A stretch of DNA of 64,000 nt from R-RK-3 sp031399085 (GTDB lineage Bacteria > Pseudomonadota > Alphaproteobacteria > Rhizobiales > Rhodomicrobiaceae), in the NCBI GenBank assembly GCA_031399085.1, contig JANNOQ010000099.1, forward strand, positions 70,954 through 134,953, written 5' to 3'. Position 1 is the stretch's first letter. Every line of letters starts with the position of its first letter. This document shows positions 52,704 to 62,366 of the stretch, one piece after another. The notes beneath the pieces were generated by a model. It saw nothing but the letters and a program-made list of their open reading frames with translations. It made no database searches and was not told the origin of the DNA. Both the position numbers and the translations under genes were made by a program.

Positions 52704-53936
52704 CTATTCCGCCGCAACCGGGGCAAACCCGGCCAGACGCGGCGCAGGCCGTTCCTGGATCGGCAGATGGCACAGCGCGGCCAGCAGGCTCACCGCGATC
52801 GCGGACCACCACAGCATATCATAGGATTGATAGCGGTCATAAAACCAGCCGCCGAGCCACGCGCCGAGGAAGCCGCCGATTTGGTGCGAGACGAAGACGA
52901 TCCCGTAGAGCATAGACAGCCAGCGCGCGCCGAAAAAGGTCACGATCAGCCCGCTGGTCAACGGAATGGTTCCGAGCCAGAGGAAGCCGAGGATCGCTGC
53001 GTAAATGATGACGGCGGTTTCGGTCAGCGGGAGATAGAGCAGGGCGAGAAACACCAGACCCCGCCCCAAATAGATTCCCGTCAAGGCAATGCGCTTGGGC
53101 ATAATTTCGCCGGCACGGCCGCAGAAATAGGTGCCGGCAATATTCGTCAGCCCGATGACGGTCAGCGCGATGACGCCGAGGGTCGCGTCGAAATTCTTGT
53201 CGCTCAAATAGGCAGGCAAATGCACGACAACGCCCGCAAGCTGGAAGCCGCAAACGAAAAACCCGGCCGTCAGCATGAGAAAGCTCGGATGCTTGAAGGC
53301 TTCCTTCAGCGCCGCGCCAAGCCGTTGATTGCCGAGCGGCATGGCAGGGGCCGCCAATCCGCCGCCATTGGGTCCGCTGCCCAAGGCAAAGCCGAGCGGC
53401 GCCATGACCGCCGCCGTGCCTGCGAGGATGAATAGGGTCATGACCCAGCCAGTGTCGCTGATGAGAACATGGGTGAAAGGCAGCGCCACGAACTGGCCGA
53501 CCGCGCTGCCCATGCTGGTCAGGCTCAAAGCGAGCGCCTGTTTCTCGGGTGGCGCGGCTCGTCCTACCACGCCGAGCACGGCGGTAAAGCCGCTTCCCGC
53601 CACGCCGAGTCCGATAAGAACGCCGCCGAGCGCAAGGCCGCCTTCGCCGCCCGCCGTCGCCATGACGATCAGACCTGCCACGTACAGCAACGCGCCGCCG
53701 AGAACCACCCATCTGGCGCCGTATTTGTCGCTGAGCGCGCCGGCAAAGGGCGAGCCTAAGCCCCAGAACAGATTGAGGAGCGCGATCGAGATCGCAAACA
53801 CCTCGCGGTTGACGCCGAGATCGAGCGTCACCGGCTTTAGAAACAGCCCGAAGGTTTGCCGGATGCCCATGTTGATGGCCAGCACGATGCCCGCCGCGAG
53901 CACAAGCCACCAGATCGGATGAATTCGCGTTTGCAT
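52704..53936 (-). CDS. MFS transporter
   Basis: The 410-residue inner-membrane protein has about twelve helices and MFS loop motifs such as SPFAGALSDKYGARWVVLGG between helices 2 and 3 and GLTNIAGTYFCGRAGEIMPK in the second half. It starts HPIWWLVLAAGIVLAINMGI and RQTFGLFL, the opening of the oxalate/formate-like and monocarboxylate-like branch, so organic anions are plausible substrates, but this is not certain. A 45-residue membrane protein follows it closely. Confidence 0.88.
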   Translation of the reverse strand: MQTRIHPIWWLVLAAGIVLAINMGIRQTFGLFLKPVTLDLGVNREVFAISIALLNLFWGLGSPFAGALSDKYGARWVVLGGALLYVAGLIVMATAGGEGGLALGGVLIGLGVAGSGFTAVLGVVGRAAPPEKQALALSLTSMGSAVGQFVALPFTHVLISDTGWVMTLFILAGTAAVMAPLGFALGSGPNGGGLAAPAMPLGNQRLGAALKEAFKHPSFLMLTAGFFVCGFQLAGVVVHLPAYLSDKNFDATLGVIALTVIGLTNIAGTYFCGRAGEIMPKRIALTGIYLGRGLVFLALLYLPLTETAVIIYAAILGFLWLGTIPLTSGLIVTFFGARWLSMLYGIVFVSHQIGGFLGAWLGGWFYDRYQSYDMLWWSAIAVSLLAALCHLPIQERPAPRLAGFAPVAAE

Positions 53937-54051
53937 CGGCTGTTCGCCCCGGCGGATGTGATGAGGATGTCAGATGAATCCCCAAGATGCGGCGCTTTGT
54001 CCAACGAGGAATTGGCATTGCAGCCATAACCAAATGTGATGGCAAGCCCGC

Positions 54052-54957
54052 TCAGAGCAATAGCTCCTGACCGACATCGCTCACTCGGCCTTCCGGGTCG
54101 AAACTGCGGGTACGCATCGAAATGCGCCAGTTGCCGTTGCCGCCTTTGTCGATGCTGAACAGATTGTAGCTCGCGCTTTTGCGTGGCTCATGGCTTGCCA
54201 CCGAGGCGGATGACGCGCCCACGATCGGCACCGGACCAGCCGTAGCGTCAAGCGTGGCAAACATCGCGCGGTGATTATGCCCATGCAGCACAAGCTCGGC
54301 GCCGTGCCGCGCCAGCACTTTCCGCAAAGCGCCCGCATCATGCAGCGCGCGCTGCCAACCGGTCATCCCGGGCAGCGGCGGATGATGAATGAGCACGATA
54401 CGGCAATAGCCGTCCGCGCCGAGCGCGTCGAGAATTGGCCCCAGGCGCTCGATCTGCCGCCGCCCGAGCCAACCGGATGCCATGCCCGGTAAGGTCGGCC
54501 GCGCGGAAGACAGGCAGATCAGCGCGATTTCACCAAACGTACGCACGAATGGAAAGCTACGCCCTGCCCCATCCGAGAACCGCGTGCCGCCCGCATTCGC
54601 CAGCATATAGGGCAGCCATTGCTGAATGCCGGGATTGCGGAGGAAGGGCACGTAAGCGTCATGATTGCCGGGGATGACGGTGATCGCTTGCGGCCCGCCG
54701 AGGCTATCCAGCCATACCCGCGCGCGCCGGAACTCCTCTGGCAGCGCGATGTTCACGAGGTCGCCGGTCATGGCGATATGGTCGGGCGCGTGGCGAAGCA
54801 AATCGGACATCAGCCGGTCGAGCACGTCGCGCCGGTGCTGATGCCGCCGCCTTTGCCAGTTGACGTAGCCGAAGAAACGCTTGCTCATCAGCTCGTGCAG
54901 CGCGGGCTTTGGCAGCGGAGCCAGATGAATGTCTGAAAGATGGGCAAGCGTGAACAT
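54052..54957 (-). CDS. Metallophosphoesterase (calcineurin-like)
   Basis: The 301-residue protein has all five blocks of the dimetal phosphoesterase site: MFTLAHLSDIHL (Asp9, His11), MTGDLVN, VIPGNHDAYV, LIHHPPLPG and LHGHNHRAMF. It could act on cyclic nucleotides, phosphodiesters or UDP-sugar lipids such as those cleaved by LpxH/LpxI-type enzymes, but the substrate is unknown. The ATG at 54957 matches the family start; the frame continues to 55002 without need. Confidence 0.9.
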   Translation of the reverse strand: MFTLAHLSDIHLAPLPKPALHELMSKRFFGYVNWQRRRHQHRRDVLDRLMSDLLRHAPDHIAMTGDLVNIALPEEFRRARVWLDSLGGPQAITVIPGNHDAYVPFLRNPGIQQWLPYMLANAGGTRFSDGAGRSFPFVRTFGEIALICLSSARPTLPGMASGWLGRRQIERLGPILDALGADGYCRIVLIHHPPLPGMTGWQRALHDAGALRKVLARHGAELVLHGHNHRAMFATLDATAGPVPIVGASSASVASHEPRKSASYNLFSIDKGGNGNWRISMRTRSFDPEGRVSDVGQELLL

Positions 54958-55063
54958 CGGGTGACGCCGGGAGGAAAATGAGAGCCGCCATCTCTGTAGC
55001 AAAACAGATCAGCCTCACAACAGCCCTAAAAGGCCAATAAGCGCTGGAGGCTTAGGGGGATGC

Positions 55064-55522
55064 ATGAAAAACCATGTGCTACAGCAAGTTCTCTTCCCCT
55101 ATTGGCGGCTGACGAGGGGCATGACGTTCGGCGCGCAGGGCGTTATTGTGAGGGCTGGGACCGAGGTTCTGCTGATCCGGCATGGCTACCGTCCGGGCTG
55201 GCATTTCCCCGGCGGCGGCGTCGAATGGCGCGAAACCCTGCTCGCGGCGCTCGCTCGCGAGGTCGAGGAAGAAACTGGGGTTATTGTGAAGGGACAGCCG
55301 CGCCTGCATGGCGTTTTCGCCAATTTCCAGTCGGCGCCGAGCGATCATGTCGCGGTTTATGTGGTCGAGGATTGGGAGCAGCCGCGCGTTCCATCCTCAA
55401 GCCTCGAAATTCGAGAGCAACGCTTCTTCCCGCTCGCCGGCCTGCCCCCCGATATGGCGCGCGGCGCAAAGCGCCGGATTGCGGAGATCTTCGAGGGCCA
55501 GCCGATCGGGCAACATTGGTGA
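55064..55522 (+). CDS. Nudix hydrolase
   Basis: The 152-residue protein has a Nudix box at about residues 50-72 (GGGVEWRETLLAALAREVEE then ETGV) with the REVEEE metal site. Its substrate is probably a nucleoside diphosphate linked to another group; nothing in the sequence singles one out. GGGGG lies upstream of ATG 55064. It is divergent from the phosphoesterase gene and converges with the glutathione reductase-like gene, with only three bases between stops. Confidence 0.92.
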   Translation: MKNHVLQQVLFPYWRLTRGMTFGAQGVIVRAGTEVLLIRHGYRPGWHFPGGGVEWRETLLAALAREVEEETGVIVKGQPRLHGVFANFQSAPSDHVAVYVVEDWEQPRVPSSSLEIREQRFFPLAGLPPDMARGAKRRIAEIFEGQPIGQHW

Positions 55523-55525
55523 ATG

Positions 55526-56512
55526 TCAGCTCCGCTGCGGCGTCCGGTTATGGAGAGCGTCAAAGTCAAGCTCGGGTCCGCGCGGCACGATGCCCGTCGG
55601 ATTGATCTGCCGGTGCGAGCCGTAATAGTGTTGCTTGATGTGCTCCATGTTCACAGTCTCACGCACGCCGGGATGTTGATAAAGCTGCCGCAAATAGTTG
55701 GAGAGGTTGGCATAATCGACGATCCTGCGCTTATTGCATTTGAAATGGCTGTAATAGACGGCGTCGAAGCGCACCAATGTCGTGAACAGCCGCCAATCGG
55801 CTTCCGTTAGGGTCTCACCGGCGACGTAAAGCTGGCGACCCAATGTCTCTTCCAACCAATCAAGCGCCTCGAACAACGCCGTATACGCTGTTTCGTAAGG
55901 TTTCTGGCTTGTGGCGAAGCCCGCCTTGTACACCCCATTGTTGACGTCGTCGTAAATGCGGGCATTCACCGCGTCGATCGCCTCGCGCAGCGCGGCTGGG
56001 TAATAATCGCCCGGCTGCGCACCGACAGCGTCGAACGCGCTGTTGAGCATTCGGATGATCTCGGAGGATTCGTTAGAAACGATGGTGCGCTCGTGCGTAT
56101 CCCACAACACAGGCACCGTCACCCGGCCCGTGTAATCCTGCTTGGCCGCAAGATAGATCTCATAGAGGCGGCTCTTGCCGTTCACCGTGTCGCCGGTCGC
56201 GCCCGGAAAATCGGTGTCGAATGTCCAACCCTGCTCGGCCATATGCGGGTGCACGACATCGACGCCGATGACGTCCTCCAAGCCTTTCAGTTCTCGCAGG
56301 ATCAGCGCGCGATGCGCCCAGGGGCAGGCGAGCGAGACGTAGAGATGGTAGCGCCCAGGCTCTGCCTTGAAGCCGCCGACGCCGCTCGGCCCCGCGCTTC
56401 CATCGACAGTGGTCCAATTGCGGAAGCCGGAATCTTGCCGCCGAAACTGTCCACCGGTCGATTTCGTGTCGTACCACTCGTCTTGCCAAACGCCGTCCAC
56501 CAAAAGTCCCAT
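55526..56512 (-). CDS. yqjG: Glutathionyl-hydroquinone reductase (YqjG-type glutathione S-transferase)
   Basis: The 328-residue protein begins MGLLVDGVWQDEWYDTKSTG, the hallmark of YqjG/PcpF proteins, and has the catalytic motif SLACPWAHRA with Cys63. A thioredoxin fold and an alpha-helical C-terminal domain follow, with VSNESSEIIRMLNSAFD. These enzymes reduce glutathionyl-hydroquinones back to hydroquinones. The start is ATG 56512 (AGGATAAG upstream); an in-frame upstream ATG at 56692 would add 60 atypical residues. It may serve detoxification of quinones. Confidence 0.92.
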   Translation of the reverse strand: MGLLVDGVWQDEWYDTKSTGGQFRRQDSGFRNWTTVDGSAGPSGVGGFKAEPGRYHLYVSLACPWAHRALILRELKGLEDVIGVDVVHPHMAEQGWTFDTDFPGATGDTVNGKSRLYEIYLAAKQDYTGRVTVPVLWDTHERTIVSNESSEIIRMLNSAFDAVGAQPGDYYPAALREAIDAVNARIYDDVNNGVYKAGFATSQKPYETAYTALFEALDWLEETLGRQLYVAGETLTEADWRLFTTLVRFDAVYYSHFKCNKRRIVDYANLSNYLRQLYQHPGVRETVNMEHIKQHYYGSHRQINPTGIVPRGPELDFDALHNRTPQRS

Positions 56513-56785
56513 CAGCTTATCCTTTGCCGTTCGATCGAATAAGCGCCGATTGATCCTGGACGGCGGCCTATCACCGTGATATGGCCCCAGCGCCATGACG
56601 AAAAAACTCTCCTTTGCGATCAAAGTTGCGCGACTTCTGCCGCGACGACGCCGAAGCTCGCCGAAGCTTTTATGGCTCGGCAGGCTCGTCATGGAACTGG
56701 GGACGGCCTAAGCGGTTGCCCCGGCTTGATCGCCTGCCAAAAACTCCAGTGACGCATTGAGTGATTTACGGACAGGCGACCCGCG

Positions 56786-57319
56786 ATGAGTTGCAATTTT
56801 CTGATCCGTCCGCAGGCGCCGGACGACGGTCCCGCCGTCGAAGCCCTGCACGAAGCAGCATTCGGCCCCGGCCGTTTCGCACGCACCGCTTACCGCATTC
56901 GAGAGGCAGCCACGCAGCCGCCGCTGATCGCGCTGACCGCGTCCGACGAGGGGCAGCTGGCCGGCGCGATCCATTTCGCCGCGATTACGATCGGCGGTAA
57001 ACGCGGCGCGCTGCTGCTCGGTCCATTGGCGATCGCGCCCGCCTACAAGAATAAGGGATGCGGCCTGCGGCTCATGCAAGACGGCCTGGCTGAGGCGGCA
57101 AGGCTCGGCTTCGATCTGGTCGTGCTGGTCGGCGATCTGCCGTATTATAGCCGCGTGGGCTTCCAAATCATACCGCGCGGACAAATCCTGCTTCCTGGTC
57201 CGGCCGATCCGGCCCGCCTTCTGGCGGCCGAACTGCAAGATGGCGCGCTGGCGCGCTTCTCGGGCATCGTCGCTCCGGACAATGCCCCATCCTCAGCGGC
57301 TCTCCCGGTACCAGGTTAG
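56786..57319 (+). CDS. GNAT-family N-acetyltransferase
   Basis: The 177-residue protein opens LIRPQAPDDGPAVEALHEAA and has the acetyl-CoA binding core LGPLAIAPAYKNKGCGLRLM, followed by VVLVGDLPYYSRVGFQ. This matches the YhbS-like group of GNAT acetyltransferases. The acceptor is unknown. Its last 27 bases overlap the 3' end of the convergent VWA-type gene. Confidence 0.88.
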   Translation: MSCNFLIRPQAPDDGPAVEALHEAAFGPGRFARTAYRIREAATQPPLIALTASDEGQLAGAIHFAAITIGGKRGALLLGPLAIAPAYKNKGCGLRLMQDGLAEAARLGFDLVVLVGDLPYYSRVGFQIIPRGQILLPGPADPARLLAAELQDGALARFSGIVAPDNAPSSAALPVPG

Positions 57320-59389
57320 CATGATGATGCCGATGAACAGCGCCAGTGCCACAACCCCAGCCAGAAGCGGCGTATATTGAACGCCCCGAACCACATAGGC
57401 TTCGCGATCCTTCAGGCCCAGCCAATTCTCGCCGTAATAGCGGGTGGCCGACGCAATCATGGCGAGGCGCGGCAGGTCCCGCTCGGCCGCGCCGTTGGTG
57501 CCGCCCATCCAGAACTGGCCGCCGCCGGTCGCCTCCGCGATGGGCCGTAACGGCTCGTCGGTCGCGGCGACCTTGGAGAATTCCCGGCTGTTTGCCGCAC
57601 CGACCAAAGCCACCGCGGTCAACTCGTCCATACCGATCTTATGCAAGCCCGGCTCGGTCGCCATCAGCCTTCCGCGCCATAGGCCCGGCCCGGCCTTTTC
57701 CATCGGCACGGCCACGCTTTTCTCCGTCGGTGTGGTCACGGTCGCGGCGCCGACATCGTCCTTCATGCTGCGCCGCTCGACCACGATCCCCTGCCGGTCG
57801 GCGGTCGCCCGCAAATATTCCTCCTCAAGATCGGGCTCTTTCATCAGCCAGTGCGAGAGCCGGCGCAGCAGATCGGAATGCGGTCCGCCGCCTTCATAGC
57901 CGCGTGCCCAAAGCCAAACATGGTCCGAGAGGAAGGTCGCGACCCGGCCCTTGCCGCGCCGCGACAAGATCAACAGCGGCGCCTGATCCGGCCCGTTCAT
58001 GACCACGGAGCCTTCAAGCGCGGATGATTCGACGACACGAAACCAGCGCCCCCAGCGCGGCTCCTCATCCGGCGTCGCGTTGCCTCCAGGCAAGGCCGCC
58101 GTAACCGGATGCCGCTCGCCGATTTCGGTGACTTTCGGCCGGAAGGGCCGCTCGATCATGCGTCCCGTCGGCTTGGCGGGCAGCACATCGCCTAGCGGCG
58201 TGCGGAACAAACTGACATCGGACGCGTAATCCGACCCCGCCGCGACCAAAACCGCGCCGCCATCCTCGACATAACGCGCGACATTGTCGAGATAGATCAG
58301 CGGCAGCACGCCGCGCCGCTGATAACGGTCGAAAATGATCAGGTCGAACTCGGACAGCTTCTCGGAAAACAGCTCCTTGGTCGGGAACGCAATCAGCGAA
58401 AGCTGGTTGATGGGCGTGCCGTCCTGTTTTTCCGGCGGGCGTAGAATGGTGAAATGCACCAGATCGACGGAGGCATCGGAGCGCAGCAGATTGCGCCAGG
58501 TCCGCTCGCCGGCATGCGGCTCGCCCGAAACCAGCAGCACGCGCAGATTTTCGCGCACGCCCTGAGCTTGCAGCGCCACGCGATTGTTGGCCAGCGTCAG
58601 CTCGCCCTCCTCGCCGATCAGCTCGACCTCCATCACCGTCGTGCCCGCATGCGGGAAGGGGAAGGGCAGGCGCACCGTGTCGCCATAGGCGACCGTCAGC
58701 GATTCCTCGGTTTGATCGTCGCGCCGCACTTTCAGCACCGCCGGCCCCTGCGACGCCCCATCCGGGCGGCTCGTCAGCGCGCGCAGCTCCACCGTCTGCT
58801 CGCTGCCGACCAGGCCGAAACGCGGCGCGGAAATCACTTCGAGCCGGTTGTCGAATTCGCGCGGCGTGCCGACGATCAGCGCATGGACGGGCGCCTCGAA
58901 GCCAAGTTTCTTCACCTCAGCCGGCACGTCGTGGATTTGCCCGTCCGTGACCATGACGACGCCAGCCAGACGCTCGGCGGGGATGTCCGCAAGAGCGCGG
59001 TTGAGATCGGCGAACAGCGTGGTTTCCTCGGCGCTGGAACTGGTGCCGCCCGAGCTTTCCACCCAGCGTATTTCAAGTTGCTCCAGCGTGCCGAAGCGGG
59101 TGGCGAGCTGGCTGCGGATCGCGGCGGTGCGTGCCTCGCGCCCGGCGATACGCTGGCTGGCGCTTTGATCGACCATGACGACGGCGATGTTGGACAGCTT
59201 TTCGCGCTCCTCCTCCTTCAGATTGGGATTGGCGAGCGCAAGAATGAGCAGCGCAAGGCTGGCGACACGCAGCAGCGTCCCGCGCCGCCCGCGCCAGATC
59301 AGCGCCGCCGTAACCACAAGCGCCACAAGCCCCATCGCGACCAGATAGGGGATCGGCAGGAATGGCAGAAACTCGATGGTCCAGTTCAT
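57293..59389 (-). CDS. Large membrane-anchored VWA-like protein of the moxR-DUF58 operon
   Basis: The 698-residue protein has two N-terminal membrane helices (LPIPYLVAMGLVALVVTAAL and RVASLALLILALANP), then a von Willebrand A-like segment (NIAVVMVDQSASQRIAGREA, later AGVVMVTDGQIHD), a class-I-glutamine-amidotransferase-like region around DLIIFDRYQRRGVLPLIYLD, and a final helix (LLAGVVALALFIGIIMLTWY). Such proteins occur downstream of MoxR, DUF58 and BatA-type genes and are thought to act in the membrane as part of a chaperone-linked complex; the exact role is unknown. It is the last gene of the operon. Confidence 0.82.
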   Translation of the reverse strand: MNWTIEFLPFLPIPYLVAMGLVALVVTAALIWRGRRGTLLRVASLALLILALANPNLKEEEREKLSNIAVVMVDQSASQRIAGREARTAAIRSQLATRFGTLEQLEIRWVESSGGTSSSAEETTLFADLNRALADIPAERLAGVVMVTDGQIHDVPAEVKKLGFEAPVHALIVGTPREFDNRLEVISAPRFGLVGSEQTVELRALTSRPDGASQGPAVLKVRRDDQTEESLTVAYGDTVRLPFPFPHAGTTVMEVELIGEEGELTLANNRVALQAQGVRENLRVLLVSGEPHAGERTWRNLLRSDASVDLVHFTILRPPEKQDGTPINQLSLIAFPTKELFSEKLSEFDLIIFDRYQRRGVLPLIYLDNVARYVEDGGAVLVAAGSDYASDVSLFRTPLGDVLPAKPTGRMIERPFRPKVTEIGERHPVTAALPGGNATPDEEPRWGRWFRVVESSALEGSVVMNGPDQAPLLILSRRGKGRVATFLSDHVWLWARGYEGGGPHSDLLRRLSHWLMKEPDLEEEYLRATADRQGIVVERRSMKDDVGAATVTTPTEKSVAVPMEKAGPGLWRGRLMATEPGLHKIGMDELTAVALVGAANSREFSKVAATDEPLRPIAEATGGGQFWMGGTNGAAERDLPRLAMIASATRYYGENWLGLKDREAYVVRGVQYTPLLAGVVALALFIGIIMLTWYRESR

Positions 59390-59404
59390 TCACAAACCTT
59401 CGCT

Positions 59405-59487
59405 GTCGAAATCCCCGCAGAAGCGGGGACCCAGTAAACACCAGATTCGCCTGAGAATACTGGGTCCCGCTTTCGCGGAGATTTCGC
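59405..59487. repeat. REPIN-like inverted repeat, copy 3 (diverged)
   Basis: A diverged copy of the 79-base element: the left arm (ATCCCCGCAGAAGCGGGGAC at 59411-59430) ends in CCAGTA, and the right arm starts TACTGGGTCCCGC at 59458 and ends near 59487. The arms still pair with each other, including the outer CGAAAT/ATTTCG. It lies between two genes of the moxR-type operon and so is presumably transcribed. Confidence 0.75.
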
Positions 59488-59495
59488 CGATTGCG

Positions 59496-62366
59496 TTACT
59501 GCCCCAGCCGCTCCAAAAGCGCGGGGACATGCACCTGATCGGCTTTGTAATTGCCGGTCAGCGCGTACATCACGATGTTGATCCCGGTGCGAAAGGCCAT
59601 TTCGCGCTGCACATCGCCGCCTGGCACTGTTGCATAAAGCGGCCGATTATCGGGACCGAGCGCCCAGGCGCCGGCCAAATCGTTTGACGTCACCAGGATC
59701 GAACTAACGCCGTCGGCTTTCAAGGCCCGGCGGCCATCGCCATCCTCCTCATCGGGCGCGCGCGCCTCGACCCAGAGCGTGCCACCGTCCCAGCGGCCCG
59801 GGAAGCCGTTCATCAGGTAGAAAGCCTTCGTGAGCACGTGCCCCTCGGCAACGGGCTCCAGGCGCGGCGTGTCGAGCTTCCCGATCAGATTGACCAGCGC
59901 GGGCGATTGGCCCGGCGCGCCGCTGCCGAAAGTCACCGGCAACTGATAATCTTTGGTGTCGAAGACGATCATGCCGCCCTGCTTCATATAGGCATCGACC
60001 TTGGCGAGCGTTTCGTCCGGCAGCGGCTGCGCATCGGGCCGCACCGGCCAGTAGATCAGCGGAAAAAACACCAGCTCGTCCCGCTCGACATTGACGCCCA
60101 TCGGCTCGCCCGGCTCGATGGCCGTCCGGGCGGCGATCACCCGTGAGAGGCCGGCAAGGCCCTTTTCGCTGACTTCGTCCGTTGCGGCATCGCCGGTGAT
60201 GACGAAAGCGAGATGGGTGGTCAGCGCAGCCTTCAGCGCGAAGTCGTCGGCCGATAAGGTCGCCGTCTGAGCGGCAGCGGGGCGCGGCGCGGCAAGCAAT
60301 GCGGCAGCCGCGACGGCGATCATGGCGAGCGAGGCGGTAACGCGGGCGGTGCGGCGTTGGAACAGGCCTCCAGACATCATGGCAAGGGTCACGAGCGCAT
60401 CCACGGCAAACAATCCAAAAGCGGCAAGCAGGAGCCAGGGCATCAGCAGCAGCGGCTGGCGCGCCTCGTAGCTGAGACGCACCGCGCCAAGCTTTGCAGG
60501 CTCCAGCGGCAGCAGCTCGCTATCGGGCCGCATGACGTTCAGCGCGCGGGTGCGGCCCGGCTGGCCGTAAAATCCGGGCGGGTTGCGCGGGCTGGGCCGG
60601 ATGGCGTCCGGATTGGCCGAGGCAAGCGCGTTGGCGGTCACGGGCGGCGGTCCCATGCGGCCATAGCCGTCCAGCGTCCGCCAGGGGGTAAGGAACGCGG
60701 TGCGCGTCGAGGCACTGATGGCGTTGTCCGGCGACGGCCCGCCGCCGCCTTCGGCGCTCGTTTCGGGAGCGCCGGCAACATTGGACAGTTCGGCCGTGCG
60801 GCGCAGCATATCGACGAAAAGGCCCGAAATCGGCAGATTCGACCAATCGGAATTCGCCGTCACGTGGAACAGCACCAGCCAACCCTCGCCAAGCTTTGAG
60901 GCGGTGACCAGCGGCGTTCCATCGTCCAGCCGTGCCCAGATCTGCGTCGAGGGTCGCTGCTCGGCGGTCGGATCGGCCAGCACCTGCCGGTTGACGAGCA
61001 CATCGGCGGGCGCGGTCAGGCCGAAATAGGGGCTGGCCTCTTCGAAGGGCGCCAGCTTCTGCGGCGTCCGCCAGGAGAGCGCGCCGCCCAGCGTCCGGCC
61101 GCCTTCGCGCAACGGCACCGGCAGCAAAGCGTCGCCGCCCTTTTCCAGGCGCGGTCCGGCGAAGCGCAACAGCATCCCGCCCTTGACGACCCATTCGGTC
61201 AGCCGCGTCTCGGTCTGGCCGATGAGCTGGCCAATATTGGCGAGGATGACCACCGACGGCTTACGCTCCAACAGCGCCTCGCTCGCGCGTTCGATATTGC
61301 CGGTCGAGGCCACCATGATTTCTCCGTGCGGAGCGAGCGCCCGTTCGATGTAGTGGGTCGGCGACAAAAGCGGCTGCGAGGCTTCGCGCGCCTCGCCAGA
61401 AATGATGCCGAAGCGCTGCCAAAGCGAGCGCGAGTCCAGCAGATAGGTTGCCCCCGACGACGGCTCCCGCTCGATCTCCAGCCGCGTTACCTGATTACGC
61501 AGCTCTAAAGGCAGGTCGAGGGGAATTTCGATGAATTTTTCGCCCTCGCCGAGTGCAAAATCGACATCGGCAAGACGCGCCCCGCGCCCGCTCAGCGCCG
61601 TCACCGTTCCAACGCGCGGCGCGCCGCCCGGCGATGTCACGCGTGCGGCGAGCCCTTTCTGCGCGCTGGACTGACTTGCAAGACCCAGCGGCTCGCGTCC
61701 GGCGCTATCAGCGACAATCGAGAACTCACCCCCGGCGGAGACGCGCCGCAAGCTCGCCGCCAGGGCGTCAGCGCCGCCATCGTCGACGCCGTCGCTCAGC
61801 CAAACGGCATCGAAGCCCTTCGCATTCGCCATGGCCTTATCCAGCCCCGCCGCGATATCCGCGCGGCTGGGCGCATAGGGCATTGGCTGAAGGCTGCTCG
61901 CGCGCTCCCGCGCTTTGGCCGGGGAAAGCGGCTCGACGGAGACCGCCGATGACGCGTCGGCGGTCGCGACGATGCTGACTGTCTGGCTGTTCCGCTCGGC
62001 GCGTTGCAGCAGCGAGGAGAGCATATCCTGCCGCTCGGGCCAGCGGCTCGCCGACGCCCAGCCATTATCGATCACGATAAGCAGATTGCTGCTCGCCCCC
62101 GCGGTTTCCTTCTGCGGGTTGAGCACCGGCCCGGCCAGCGCGCCGATGATCAGCGCGGCGATCAGCATTCGAAGCGCGGTCAGCCACCACGGGCTGCGCG
62201 ACGGGGTCTCCTCTTGCGAGCGCAGGCCAAGCAGCAAACGGATCGGCGGAAACGCAACCTCGACGGGACGCGGCGGGGTAAAGCGCAAGAGCCACCAGAT
62301 GACCGGCAGCGCGACGAGCGCGGTCAAAATCCAGGGCGTCAGAAATCCGATCATGCCGAAGCTCAT
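59496..62366 (-). CDS. BatA N-terminal and DUF4159 domain membrane protein
   Basis: The 956-residue protein starts with a BatA-type (aerotolerance regulator) region, MIGFLTPWILTALVALPVIW then RPVEVAFPPIRLLLGL, followed by a membrane helix and a VWA-like part (NLLIVIDNGWASASRWPER). A long middle part follows, then two membrane helices around 690-755 and a DUF4159 domain at the C terminus (AFVITGDAATDEVSEKGLAG, ELVFFPLIYWP, GGMIVFDTKDYQ). DUF4159 is a putative substrate-binding domain with a glutamine-amidotransferase-like fold. It overlaps the DUF58 gene by four bases. Confidence 0.87.
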   Translation of the reverse strand: MSFGMIGFLTPWILTALVALPVIWWLLRFTPPRPVEVAFPPIRLLLGLRSQEETPSRSPWWLTALRMLIAALIIGALAGPVLNPQKETAGASSNLLIVIDNGWASASRWPERQDMLSSLLQRAERNSQTVSIVATADASSAVSVEPLSPAKARERASSLQPMPYAPSRADIAAGLDKAMANAKGFDAVWLSDGVDDGGADALAASLRRVSAGGEFSIVADSAGREPLGLASQSSAQKGLAARVTSPGGAPRVGTVTALSGRGARLADVDFALGEGEKFIEIPLDLPLELRNQVTRLEIEREPSSGATYLLDSRSLWQRFGIISGEAREASQPLLSPTHYIERALAPHGEIMVASTGNIERASEALLERKPSVVILANIGQLIGQTETRLTEWVVKGGMLLRFAGPRLEKGGDALLPVPLREGGRTLGGALSWRTPQKLAPFEEASPYFGLTAPADVLVNRQVLADPTAEQRPSTQIWARLDDGTPLVTASKLGEGWLVLFHVTANSDWSNLPISGLFVDMLRRTAELSNVAGAPETSAEGGGGPSPDNAISASTRTAFLTPWRTLDGYGRMGPPPVTANALASANPDAIRPSPRNPPGFYGQPGRTRALNVMRPDSELLPLEPAKLGAVRLSYEARQPLLLMPWLLLAAFGLFAVDALVTLAMMSGGLFQRRTARVTASLAMIAVAAAALLAAPRPAAAQTATLSADDFALKAALTTHLAFVITGDAATDEVSEKGLAGLSRVIAARTAIEPGEPMGVNVERDELVFFPLIYWPVRPDAQPLPDETLAKVDAYMKQGGMIVFDTKDYQLPVTFGSGAPGQSPALVNLIGKLDTPRLEPVAEGHVLTKAFYLMNGFPGRWDGGTLWVEARAPDEEDGDGRRALKADGVSSILVTSNDLAGAWALGPDNRPLYATVPGGDVQREMAFRTGINIVMYALTGNYKADQVHVPALLERLGQ

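Noticed and set aside
52837..54045. Minus-strand open frame of about 400 codons in another frame of the MFS gene
   Set aside because: Same-strand out-of-frame translation, rich in Arg and Gly with no membrane helices; the MFS frame has normal transporter motifs.
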